A program made the translations under genes and the position numbers. Of a stretch of 54,220 nucleotides of DNA, positions 16,775 through 24,254 are shown piece after piece. The DNA lies in assembly GCA_026707445.1 (NCBI GenBank), contig JAPOWV010000080.1, positions 1-54,220 on the forward strand, in the 5' to 3' direction. The stretch comes from Gammaproteobacteria bacterium. Lineage in GTDB: Bacteria; Pseudomonadota; Gammaproteobacteria; Steroidobacterales; Foliamicaceae. Under the pieces are notes generated by a model that had not been told where the DNA came from, did no database searches, and saw only the letters and a program-made list of their open reading frames with translations. The number at the start of each line of letters is the position of its first letter. The first letter of the stretch is position 1.

Positions 16775-16958
16775 TTCCTTGTCATCCTTGGCGCCGTAGG
16801 CATCTACGCGGGAATCGACTTTTCTTGCGCAGTTGCCCCGCCGTCCAGAATCCAAAGCCTTCGTGAGTCTGGTCTCCGGCCCTGTGCTATGCTTCACACG
16901 CGCCGCCCGGACGCAGGTTCGGGCCGCCTGTTTACGGAGACTCAGGGAGGAAATCCAG

Positions 16959-17228
16959 ATGAACCACAGTTCTTCATTCAACGGAAGCGTTCAGTTGCTC
17001 GCCGATGCCCTGCAGCAGGTTGTCAGTGAAGCCGTGCGCGACGGCGTGGCCCCGGTGCGTCAGGACATGCAAACCCTGCGCCAGGATGTGCAAACCCTGC
17101 GCCAGCACATGCAGGCCATGGAAGATCGACTTAACGACCGGATTGACGTCACTAATCAGAACATGCAGGCGCAGTTCGCCGAGCAGGAAACGAAGATCGC
17201 ACGCCTGATACGCGGCCGCGCCAACTGA
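16959..17228 (+). CDS. Small coiled-coil protein without membrane anchor
   Basis: An 89-residue soluble protein. Heptad-like units (VRQDMQTLRQDVQTLRQHM) occupy about 35-55, followed by more helix. ATG 16959 is preceded by GGGAGG at eight-base spacing. It shares the repeat style of the DUF1640-like proteins of this window but lacks both their N-terminal FDT motif and the transmembrane helix. A remnant of that N-terminal motif follows immediately downstream. The preceding 184 bases (16775-16958) hold no gene. Confidence 0.6.
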   Translation: MNHSSSFNGSVQLLADALQQVVSEAVRDGVAPVRQDMQTLRQDVQTLRQHMQAMEDRLNDRIDVTNQNMQAQFAEQETKIARLIRGRAN

Positions 17229-17230
17229 CC

Positions 17231-17329
17231 CAGCGTTCTGCAGACTTTGAACAGGCCGGCTGCTCGGAGGAGCAGGTGGAGGCGGTCCGAAGTTTGCTAA
17301 CGCGCACGTACACCGCCGCAACTCGATGA
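17231..17329 (+). pseudogene. Remnant of a DUF1640-like gene
   Basis: Frame 17231-17329 encodes DFEQAGCSEEQVEAVRSLL, clearly related to the KLKQAGCPEEQAEAMVDLV segment of the 29983 gene. It has no start codon and stops after 32 codons; the coiled coil and membrane helix are gone. Confidence 0.6.
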
Positions 17330-17943
17330 GGACTACAGCTGCCCTTCTGTTGTGGGCCGTCAGCGCCCTCGCCTACGCCCAGGTCGCCGTGGATGCGTAC
17401 GTGACGGGTGCGTATGACGGGGACACGATCTACGTTGACGCGGATATATGGCCGAATCTCATCTGGTCCGGATCTGTTCGCGTTTTCGGTATCGACACGC
17501 CGGAAATTCAGGGCGCCTGTGAGCAGGAAAGGGCCCGCGCAATCCTGGCGCGTGATTACGTTCGCGCGTTGCTTAACGAAAAGACGGTAAGGCTTTCTCA
17601 TATCATGAATGACAAGTACGGAACGCGGGTGCTTGCGGATGTGCACTTATATGACGCGAACCTGATGGAGTGGCAGAGCCTTGCAGTGAACCTTATGGTC
17701 GCGGGCCACGCCCGAGCCTATGGCGGAGGCGAGAGGCAAGGCTGGTGTGGAGATGATTTGCCGGTTTTGCGGGAGACGGGAGACAGCGTTTCGAACGACC
17801 CGCTGGAACTGTACGACGATGACGGCAATGGCAGGATTTCATGCACGGAGGCGAGCACACACGGCATTGCGCCGGTTTACGTTGGGCATCCCGCCTACCC
17901 TTACATGGATGATCGCAACAATGACGGCGTGGTTTGCGAGTGA
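17326..17943 (+). CDS. Exported thermonuclease-like protein with calcium-binding tail
   Basis: A 205-residue staphylococcal-nuclease-fold protein with a signal peptide (1-18, ending AYA). YDGDT (30-34), RVFGIDTPE (52-60) and DKYGTRV (96-102) give the expected catalytic Arg52, Glu60 and Arg101 and the metal-binding Asp31/Asp33 and Asp57. The C-terminus has two Excalibur-like motifs, DDDGNGRISCTEA and DDRNNDGVVCE, with paired Cys. It would act in the periplasm or outside the cell on DNA or RNA. It overlaps the preceding DUF1640 remnant and runs towards the convergent ATPase gene. Confidence 0.88.
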   Translation: MRTTAALLLWAVSALAYAQVAVDAYVTGAYDGDTIYVDADIWPNLIWSGSVRVFGIDTPEIQGACEQERARAILARDYVRALLNEKTVRLSHIMNDKYGTRVLADVHLYDANLMEWQSLAVNLMVAGHARAYGGGERQGWCGDDLPVLRETGDSVSNDPLELYDDDGNGRISCTEASTHGIAPVYVGHPAYPYMDDRNNDGVVCE

Positions 17944-17975
17944 AGGTCCGGTTTCGCACACCCAATTTTCGACCC

Positions 17976-18016
17976 AAGTAGAATACCGCCGATGCTATTT
18001 TTGCAGGTATCGGCGG
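17976..18016. repeat. Degenerate repeat and hairpin between nuclease and ATPase 1
   Basis: 17976-18002 matches 20559-20585 (consensus AAGTAGAA..A..GCCGAT.CTATTTTT). At the second site the sequence is the promoter region of ATPase 2. Here it also forms an eight-pair hairpin CCGCCGAT/ATCGGCGG (17986-18016) that may terminate one of the convergent genes. It may be the remnant of a lost ATPase promoter. Confidence 0.55.
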
Positions 18017-18029
18017 CGTCCCGCCGTTA

Positions 18030-19277
18030 TCACCGGCCGCGAATCTCCTCAAGGTAGTCATCCGTGCTGCCGCCCCGCCCGAGTATCGCGTAAACGCCGT
18101 CAACGGGCAGTGACTTGAGCTCCGAGGCGGGCAGCGCCCGGATGCCGGGAGCAAGCGAATAGCGTTTGGCGCCGGCGTGAAAGACATCGAGGCTGTCCAG
18201 CTTGAGGGTTTCCATTGCGGATTTCATCGAGGGAGTAAGACGCGGCGCTTCGGCGCGCTTGACCTCGAAGCCGTATCGCCGGCTGCCGCCGGTTACGAGC
18301 AGGTCGAGCGCCGCGCCGCTGTGCGTTGACCAGTGATAGCACTGTTCCTGGCTCGCACGCATCATGTGCATGATCTGGCCGATCACGAAGCCTTCCCACG
18401 AGGCGCCAACCTTGGGGTGCGACAGCACGTCCTCCCGGGACCGGAGTCCAAGGAGCGCATGCAGGATGCCCGGATCCGCGACATACACCTTCGGTGAGCG
18501 AACCTGCCTCTTGCTGATGTTCTCGAACCACGGCGGCAACTGGCTAACAACGAACAACGAACTCAGCAAGTCCAGGTAGCGCCTCACTGCGGTGTGGGAC
18601 ACCCCGAATGCGCGCCCGAACTCCGCGCCGTTCCAGACTTGGCCATGCCAGTGCGCCACCATGGTCCAGAAGCGGCGAAGCGTTGTCGTGGGAATGGCCG
18701 AGCCGAAATCCGGAACGTTCCGCGACAGGAACGTGTCGATGAAATTCTTCCGCCAGCGCCCGCTTGCATCGTCTGATGCCGCGAGAAACGACCGCGGGAA
18801 GCCCCCTCGCAGCCAAAGTCGTTCAAGATCCGCAACTTCATTGAGGCCGAACCCGCTCAAATGGTGAAAGGCCAATCTCCCGGCCAACGTTTCCGATGTT
18901 TGCCGGAGCAGTTCCGGAGATGCGCTCCCGAGCACCAGGAAGCGGGCCGGCGTCCCCGGCCGGTCGGCGAGAACGCGCAACAGCGGAAATACGTCGGGCA
19001 GCCTGTGGACCTCGTCCAGCACGACCAGGCCGCGCAGCTCCCGCAGCGCAAGGCCGGGATCCTCCAACCGCGCGAGGTCCGCGGGGTCTTCCAGGTCGAA
19101 CCAGGCCGCGCCCTCGTTCTTCGCATCGGCAAGTTGCCTGGCCAGTGTGGTCTTGCCGACCTGTCGCGCGCCGAGCACCGCCACCACCGGAAATTCATCG
19201 AGAAGCAGACGAACCTGCCGGATATGGTCTTCCCGCGCCACCCATATGTCATTGAAATGTGAATCTCTCTTGTTCAT
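18030..19277 (-). CDS. DUF4143-type AAA ATPase 1
   Basis: A 415-residue P-loop ATPase. Walker A GARQVGKTT (36-44) and Walker B LVVLDEVHRLPD (about 84-95) are followed by SGFGLNEV and the DUF4143 C-terminal region. That region carries a PDDEXK-like arrangement, ALDLL...YGFEVKRAE, as in other family members. The family is widespread and its role is largely unknown. Start ATG 19277 is preceded by AT-rich TATAGAATACATTG with no ribosome-binding site, so the message may be leaderless or nearly so. It is followed on the same strand side by two more paralogue-like ATPases at 19.4-22.0 kb. Confidence 0.85.
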   Translation of the reverse strand: MNKRDSHFNDIWVAREDHIRQVRLLLDEFPVVAVLGARQVGKTTLARQLADAKNEGAAWFDLEDPADLARLEDPGLALRELRGLVVLDEVHRLPDVFPLLRVLADRPGTPARFLVLGSASPELLRQTSETLAGRLAFHHLSGFGLNEVADLERLWLRGGFPRSFLAASDDASGRWRKNFIDTFLSRNVPDFGSAIPTTTLRRFWTMVAHWHGQVWNGAEFGRAFGVSHTAVRRYLDLLSSLFVVSQLPPWFENISKRQVRSPKVYVADPGILHALLGLRSREDVLSHPKVGASWEGFVIGQIMHMMRASQEQCYHWSTHSGAALDLLVTGGSRRYGFEVKRAEAPRLTPSMKSAMETLKLDSLDVFHAGAKRYSLAPGIRALPASELKSLPVDGVYAILGRGGSTDDYLEEIRGR

Positions 19278-19320
19278 ATTTCAATGTATTCTATACCTCT
19301 TACACGCTCAATCGGACAGT

Positions 19321-19395
19321 CGGGCCACATGCCCGCCTCATTTTTTTACCCCTTGGGAGTTTTCTACCACGGCGTCTCGCCCTCGTCCGCATCGT
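19321..19395 (+). terminator. Truncated copy of the terminator-palindrome composite
   Basis: CGGGC/GCCCG with a seven-T run (19321-19347), then ACCCCTTGGGAG and a partial GGCGTCTCGCCCTCG palindrome near 19378-19393. It resembles the element following the giant genes but lacks the left half of the stem. It lies between ATPase 2 and ATPase 1. Confidence 0.6.
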
Positions 19396-19410
19396 GGAAT
19401 CGGGGCTGCG

Positions 19411-20538
19411 CTAGACCAGCGTGGAAAGCAACTTGAGCGCCGGGGCCGCGCGTATGCCCTGTGGGGAGGCATAGTCTTTCCTGCCCGCGGCGGAGATCTG
19501 CCAGGCCTCGGCGTCGGGAAACCTGGACTTGAGATACTTGAGGCCGCGGCCGAGGTCCGCATCCGACCACTTGCATTCGACCAGCAGCTCAGGCGCGCGC
19601 CGGTTCGTCACCACGAAATCCACCTCCCGGCCGTCGCGGTCCCGAAAATACCGCAATTCGTAGTCCAGTCCCTCGGTGTCCTGCCGGAAATGCACCCATT
19701 TGAGCAGGTGGCAGGCGATCAGGTTCTCGAAGCGCGCGCCGCGCGAGGGGACGACCGACCAGTCGAAGTGATAGTGCTTGCGGTCCTTGCGCAGAGCCCG
19801 AAGTTGCGGCGAGCCGAAGGGGGCAAGCCGGAAGATCGCGTACAGCCGCTCCAGGACTTCGAGCCATGCGCTGGCGGTCTTGTGGCTCACGTTGAGGTCC
19901 TCGCGCAACGCGTTGATCGAGAGCGTCGATCCGACGCGCTCCGGCAGCGACAGCATCATCAGCTGCAGTTGACCCAGATCGCGAATGTTCTCCAGCGAGG
20001 CGACCTCTTCCTGCACGAGCCGCGTCGAATACTCGCGGGACCAGCGCCTGGACTCCGTTTCGCTGGCGGACAGCCAAGGCTCCGGAAAGCCTCCCAGCCT
20101 GAGAAGATCCTCAAGCAGGGAGGGCCGGTCCAGCCCGAGCTCCGCCGCCGAGAACGGATGCAGCCGCAGAAGATGGTAGCGCCCCTGCAACGAATCGCCG
20201 CCGAACCGGTAGAGGTCGAGCCGCCCGCTGCCGGTAACGAGAATGCGCTGGCCCCGGGGGCGGCCGTCGTACAAGCCCTTGAGGTAGTTGCGCCAGCGCC
20301 TGTACTTGTGAATCTCATCGAATATCCACAACGCGCCCGGAGGCAGTTCGCTTTTGAGGATGCGCGCGCGGTGCGCGTCAATGTCCCAGTTCAGGTACCC
20401 TGCCTCTGCACCAGGCAGGCTCAGGGCGAGGGTGGTCTTGCCGACCTGCCGGGGGCCGGCGACGAAAACCATCTTGCGGTGCAGGTCGGCAAGAACCTGG
20501 CCTGTGAGGTAGCGGTCGGTGGTGGGCACCCGCGGCAT
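19411..20538 (-). CDS. DUF4143-type AAA ATPase 2
   Basis: A 375-residue ATPase. Walker A GPRQVGKTT (28-36), Walker B LWIFDEIHKYRRW (about 70-82), a sensor-like ILVTGSGRLDLYR, LHPFSAAELGL, and a PDDEXK-like C-terminus (GREVDFVVTN...LLVECKWSD). It differs strongly in sequence from ATPase 1 despite the same layout, so these are old paralogues or separate acquisitions rather than a recent duplication. A TATAAT overlaps the ATG at 20538, and TAGAAT lies ten bases further upstream. With no Shine-Dalgarno sequence, a leaderless transcript is likely. Confidence 0.85.
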   Translation of the reverse strand: MPRVPTTDRYLTGQVLADLHRKMVFVAGPRQVGKTTLALSLPGAEAGYLNWDIDAHRARILKSELPPGALWIFDEIHKYRRWRNYLKGLYDGRPRGQRILVTGSGRLDLYRFGGDSLQGRYHLLRLHPFSAAELGLDRPSLLEDLLRLGGFPEPWLSASETESRRWSREYSTRLVQEEVASLENIRDLGQLQLMMLSLPERVGSTLSINALREDLNVSHKTASAWLEVLERLYAIFRLAPFGSPQLRALRKDRKHYHFDWSVVPSRGARFENLIACHLLKWVHFRQDTEGLDYELRYFRDRDGREVDFVVTNRRAPELLVECKWSDADLGRGLKYLKSRFPDAEAWQISAAGRKDYASPQGIRAAPALKLLSTLV

Positions 20539-20550
20539 TATACGGCCATA

Positions 20551-20610
20551 TTCTACCTAAGTAGAAAATAGCCGATACTATTTTTCATTAAGGTAGAAAA
20601 TTGCCGATGC
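20551..20610. promoter_or_regulatory. Palindromic operator-like repeats before ATPase 2
   Basis: TTCTACCTAAGTAGAA (20551-20566) is an inverted repeat with six-base arms. The overlapping AAGTAGAAAATAGCCGATAC (20559-) is repeated imperfectly at 20590-20610, inside the end of ATPase 3, and at 17976. It sits at promoter distance from the ATPase 2 start. Autoregulation is inference. Confidence 0.5.
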
Positions 20611-21967
20611 GCAGTAGCTGAATCGGCAGCGGCAGCGCCTTCACGCCGTTAATTTCGCCGGGGCGCCGGTCCTTGCTCCAGATCTCGCCGTTGCCATAGC
20701 GGGCGATCTGCTTCAGCGCTTTCGGACGAAGCTGATTGGACCATTTGACTTCCACCGGCCAGAACCGTCCGCCGCGCACGTACGCGACATCCACCTCGGC
20801 CTGCGCCTTGATGTAGAACGTCGGATGGAAACGGCGCAGATGACTGGCAACGCATGCTTCCACGATTCTCGAGGCCCAGTGCGGTTCTTCGCCGGCGGGC
20901 CGGATCTGGCGCTCGAAGGGGTCGTCGCCGGGCGTCAGCCAGGCACGCACGGCGTGCAGGATAAATGGATCGCTGAACATCAGTTTCCTGGCCTTCTTCG
21001 GCGCCGCGGCCAGCTTGTCCTCCAGCAGGGCGGGCAATACGCACACGGCGTCCATGCGCTCCAGCAAGGCCACATAGTCGGCCACGGTCCTGGGGTGATC
21101 GATCGACAGGTCGCGGGCCAGGGCGTTCCAGGTCACCTGGGTTGCGTAGCGCTTGACGATGGCGGCCAGAATTTCCCTCAGGTACGGCTCGCGCCGTCCG
21201 CGTTTGAGCACGTCGCCGCGAATCCAGTCGGAGTAGGTGGCCAGGGTACTGCGGCGAACGGTGCCGAATTCGGCCAGGTCGTTGATGGCCGTGAGGTAGC
21301 CTCCGTGCAGCAGATAGCGTGAAAACGCGCTGAAGACGGCATCGATTGCCTCAGCCGGAAGCTGCGTCGGATCCTCAAGACCGTCCTCGAGCTCATCCAT
21401 CCTGCCTTCCAGAGTGAGAAAGTCCCTGAATGAGAGTGGATGGAGATGAAAGTCGGCCACCGCGGCATCGCCTCGCCGGCCCGGAAACCGCATCCTCGCG
21501 TCCTGGATGAACGCCAGGTCCGAACCCGTAATCATCAGCGCAGTCTGCGTCAGCCAGCCGGCGTCGGCGGTGTACTTGACGGCCTTGTCCCAGTCGCGGA
21601 TGTAAGTGACTTCATCCACGATCAGGTAGTTGATCCCCGTATCGGGGGTAGCGTTCAGTTGTTCCTCCATGTGCAGCAAAAGGCTGTGATGGTCGTCGAT
21701 CAGTTCGCCGGAGAAGTATGCGATTGCTTCGGGCTGAACGCCGTGGCGCAATCGCTCGGCCATCCACTGTTTAAGCAGTGTCGATTTGCCCGTCTGCCGA
21801 CCGCCGCCGAGACTGTAGATTCCCGGAACCGAAGTCGGCAATCGGTCGATCAGCGACGAGCGGTGTTGCAGCGGCCGGCTGGCAAGATGCCTGAGTTGCG
21901 GATCGGTCTCGGCGAAACGCCGGGCGTCGATGAGATGGCTGTTGTGGGAAAGAAACCGGGCATCCAT
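20588..21967 (-). CDS. DUF4143-type AAA ATPase 3
   Basis: A 459-residue ATPase, the longest of the three. It has Walker A GGGRQTGKS (54-62), Walker B NYLIVDEVTYIRDW (about 113-126), and DLAFIQDARMRFPGRRGD as a sensor-like region. A winged-helix-like middle (YATQVTWNALARDLSIDHPR) follows, and a PDDEXK-like end EVDVAYVRGGRFWPVEVKWS. Its 3' end contains one copy of the GTAGAAAATTGCCGATGC repeat. Upstream is an AT-rich stretch with the repeated ATATCTAAATTTAGATAT palindrome (about 22009-22026), probably its operator. All three ATPases are read leftward and may be successive insertions. Confidence 0.83.
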   Translation of the reverse strand: MDARFLSHNSHLIDARRFAETDPQLRHLASRPLQHRSSLIDRLPTSVPGIYSLGGGRQTGKSTLLKQWMAERLRHGVQPEAIAYFSGELIDDHHSLLLHMEEQLNATPDTGINYLIVDEVTYIRDWDKAVKYTADAGWLTQTALMITGSDLAFIQDARMRFPGRRGDAAVADFHLHPLSFRDFLTLEGRMDELEDGLEDPTQLPAEAIDAVFSAFSRYLLHGGYLTAINDLAEFGTVRRSTLATYSDWIRGDVLKRGRREPYLREILAAIVKRYATQVTWNALARDLSIDHPRTVADYVALLERMDAVCVLPALLEDKLAAAPKKARKLMFSDPFILHAVRAWLTPGDDPFERQIRPAGEEPHWASRIVEACVASHLRRFHPTFYIKAQAEVDVAYVRGGRFWPVEVKWSNQLRPKALKQIARYGNGEIWSKDRRPGEINGVKALPLPIQLLRIGNFLP

Positions 21968-22008
21968 GGTGGGGTGGATCGGCCTGCAGAAAATATAGGC
22001 ACTGAAGA

Positions 22009-22026
22009 ATATCTAAATTTAGATAT
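22009..22026. promoter_or_regulatory. Palindrome in the ATPase 3 promoter region
   Basis: ATATCTAAATTTAGATAT, a perfect 18-base palindrome, lies 42 bases upstream of the ATPase 3 start and 17 bases from the HipA stop. It is a candidate operator. Confidence 0.55.
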
Positions 22027-22042
22027 TTGTCAATGCTTGAAT

Positions 22043-23347
22043 TTATTCAACCAGTGCCCTGGTTCTGTGTGTTGCGCCGATCCGGCGAATGTCGCTTTGC
22101 GGGACGCCGGCTTCCCTGGCGTGCCGTGGCCAGTCCGCCACCGCTGCGATCACGTCGTTGGTCATCCGGTTCGCAGCCACGCGGCGGATTCCGGATGAAT
22201 GGGCGAACTGCAGAAGGTCGCTGCGCTCGAAATTGTCCTGCTTGCCGACAACACCCATCTGGCGCCTGCCGGTCCAGGCGCCGCCGGAATTGTAGGAGTA
22301 GGCAACATCGTAGGCGGGAGACAGCGTCCACTTGCCGTCGGGTGTCATAAGAAACGAAATGTTCTTCACGTGATCATCCTGGTTGCGGGCCGCAATATTG
22401 AATACCGCGCGCCGATACTGCTGTTCAATCGCGGCCATGCCCAGCCCAAGCCGGTGAATCGTTTCGATTGCCTGTTCGTAGGCATAGGCGCCGGGCTGAT
22501 AGTAGTCGAAATGCCGCAGCGCTCCGAGTGATTGCATGTGGATCTTGCGGCCCTTCGCATCGCGGTCGAACCGGCGGGTCATGAAATGGCTGCGGCCACC
22601 CTCACGGTGCAACCGGCACTCCGACATGACGATCCCGGCATCCTGCGCCATCCGGTGGTAGGCGTACTCGATCTTTCCGTAACCCTGCGGGTCGGCGAGT
22701 TCCCGATCACGGTTGTTGCTGACCCCGTCAAACTTCAGAATCCAGTGTTCGAATCCCTTCTTCGTCTCGACCTGGCCGGACCGGAACTCTCCGGTTCCGC
22801 GGTTCCAGGCCAGCAAGGCCTTGGCGCGGGCGCCGCCGGCCGATGTTCCGACGGTCAGGATATCTTCGAGCGCGGCATGATCGTCGACTCCGTCCAACGC
22901 GCCTTGAAGCTGTGTTCGGGACTTCAAAACGAGATTCGCCAAATCGACCAGCTCGGCGACTTCCACTTCCCCATCCCTGCCGCTCCGTGCTATTGCGGGT
23001 TCGAACTCAAGAGCCCCCATGCCGCGCGAACCGATGTAGCAAAGCCGGTCCACCGGACTGAAGTCCTCCATGCGCCGTCCGGTCGTCGCCAGCCAGACGT
23101 CGATCAGCCGGTTGCCGAAATCGTCCGGCAGTGCGTCCGCCAGCAGTCCGGGAAGTCCCTTGAACGCGTCACGGCCCAAAGCCGGAAACTCGTATGGCGC
23201 CTCCCGGGCCGGCATGACAAAAGGAGCAAGTTCGATCCCGGCAGCTGCGAAGGCGGGGTCATGCTGGAACACGCCAAGGGCGCGGTCGGCATCCCAGGAC
23301 ACGGCCCCGATACGCCGTCCCCAAAGTTTTACGGAAGCATCAGTCAC
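22043..23347 (-). CDS. hipA: HipA-family serine/threonine kinase toxin
   Basis: A 434-residue full-length HipA-type kinase. The N-terminal subdomain contains GLPGLLADALPDDFGN (64-79) and YIGSRGMGALEFEP (104-117). The phosphate-binding region is TVGTSAGGARAKALLAW (165-181), with WILKFDG near 202. The catalytic loop AARNQDDHVKN (319-329) and metal-binding SPAYDVAYSY (343-352) are intact. In E. coli, HipA phosphorylates glutamyl-tRNA synthetase and induces dormancy; this homologue's target is unknown. The start overlaps the HipB-like gene by eight bases. A second, deleted copy lies at 30.5-31.3 kb. Confidence 0.93.
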   Translation of the reverse strand: MTDASVKLWGRRIGAVSWDADRALGVFQHDPAFAAAGIELAPFVMPAREAPYEFPALGRDAFKGLPGLLADALPDDFGNRLIDVWLATTGRRMEDFSPVDRLCYIGSRGMGALEFEPAIARSGRDGEVEVAELVDLANLVLKSRTQLQGALDGVDDHAALEDILTVGTSAGGARAKALLAWNRGTGEFRSGQVETKKGFEHWILKFDGVSNNRDRELADPQGYGKIEYAYHRMAQDAGIVMSECRLHREGGRSHFMTRRFDRDAKGRKIHMQSLGALRHFDYYQPGAYAYEQAIETIHRLGLGMAAIEQQYRRAVFNIAARNQDDHVKNISFLMTPDGKWTLSPAYDVAYSYNSGGAWTGRRQMGVVGKQDNFERSDLLQFAHSSGIRRVAANRMTNDVIAAVADWPRHAREAGVPQSDIRRIGATHRTRALVE

Positions 23348-23693
23348 GGGATGGCTGGTTCCAGGTCCAGGGCGCGTTCGACGCTTCCGCGCGCTTCGGG
23401 CGGGCCCGGCGACGTTCGGCGCCGCGGCGTTCTACGCGCTCAATCGGCCGGATCCCGTGCGAGGGCAGAGCCACCAGCAAGGCGTCGCCCAGCCCCAGCG
23501 CGAGTGCGGTTCGCAGGAAACTGTCAAGGCTGGTAGGCTGCCCGGCTTCCAGCCGGCGAAGCGTTCGCAGTCCAATACCGGCTTCGCGGGCCAGAGTCTT
23601 TTGGGTTACATTTCTCGCAAGGCGCAGCTGCGTCAGGCGCCGGCCTATTTCGGCGCTGACTCTGGGTGCGGTCTTTTTATATGGAGAATCCAT
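23340..23693 (-). CDS. hipB: HipB-like helix-turn-helix antitoxin
   Basis: A 117-residue DNA-binding protein. The Xre-type helix-turn-helix spans about 15-70 (IGRRLTQLRLARNVTQKTLA, then GIGLRTLRRLEAGQPTSLDS). The C-terminal 45 residues are basic and proline/arginine-rich (ERRGAERRRARPKRAE), longer than in E. coli HipB. It precedes and overlaps hipA, the normal order. Its own start codon lies inside a long inverted repeat that is probably the autoregulatory operator. Confidence 0.9.
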   Translation of the reverse strand: MDSPYKKTAPRVSAEIGRRLTQLRLARNVTQKTLAREAGIGLRTLRRLEAGQPTSLDSFLRTALALGLGDALLVALPSHGIRPIERVERRGAERRRARPKRAEASNAPWTWNQPSRD

Positions 23694-23738
23694 ATCTGGC
23701 CTCTTAAATAGTAGAAATGGACTTTATAGGCCAGATAT
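23692..23738. promoter_or_regulatory. hipBA operator
   Basis: Perfect 11-base arms ATATCTGGCCT and AGGCCAGATAT, separated by 25 bases, overlap the hipB start codon and cover the likely promoter. This matches the paired-site autoregulation known for HipB-type antitoxins. Confidence 0.75.
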
Positions 23739-23748
23739 TGCCTTTTGT

Positions 23749-24057
23749 TTGAAAATTAGTCAAGATTGCCGCTTCCCGCTTCGAATTCCCGCTTCGAAAT
23801 GTGGCGCAGGCTACTATGGCTGCTTTATATTTTCCGCGCCATTTTTCGGGCTCGTTTTCATGATTGGCATGTTCTACCTGGGCACACAGAGCAATAAGAA
23901 GGCCCGAGATATTGCTGCCAGGCTAAGGAATAGAGGAGATGAATTAGAGCAGGAAGGACGTGCTGTGACTCGAGCAGCCCGCCAAGCGAAGCCGGACGAT
24001 TCCGACCAGGGGACGAGCCGGGTATCACTTCGGCTATTACATTATTTGTGCAACTGA
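23749..24057 (+). CDS. Small hypothetical membrane protein
   Basis: Up to 102 residues from TTG 23749, or about 65 residues from ATG 23860. One strongly hydrophobic segment (GCFIFSAPFFGLVFMIGMFY) is followed by a charged helix (NKKARDIAARLRNRGDELEQ). No family is recognised. It is divergent from hipB and AT-rich, with no ribosome-binding site at the TTG. It could be spurious or a remnant; the membrane segment plus charged helix resembles short anchors of coiled-coil proteins. Confidence 0.35.
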   Translation: MKISQDCRFPLRIPASKCGAGYYGCFIFSAPFFGLVFMIGMFYLGTQSNKKARDIAARLRNRGDELEQEGRAVTRAARQAKPDDSDQGTSRVSLRLLHYLCN

Positions 24058-24167
24058 GCAACACAACAATAGGGCGATAGAAAAGCGAAGATCCATATTC
24101 CATATCGATATCAGTATCTTATGCTCTCCTCCGGGGACTTTCCGAACCTCGCGAAATGAGCCGGTGA

Positions 24168-24254
24168 ACACCTCCTCCTCCTCCACCACCGCCGCCGCCG
24201 CCTCCGCCGCCGCCTCCTCCGGCAGCGACGATCACGGTCGGCGAAGCCTCAGCA
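24168..24254 (+). other. Open in-frame lead-in to giant gene 2 without a start codon
   Basis: TGA at 24165-24167 is followed directly by ACA and 17 proline codons (24171-24221), then AATITVGEASA, matching gene 1 residue for residue apart from one substitution. There is no ATG, GTG or TTG before 24255. The homologous part of gene 1 is preceded by a leader that is absent here. Confidence 0.85.
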
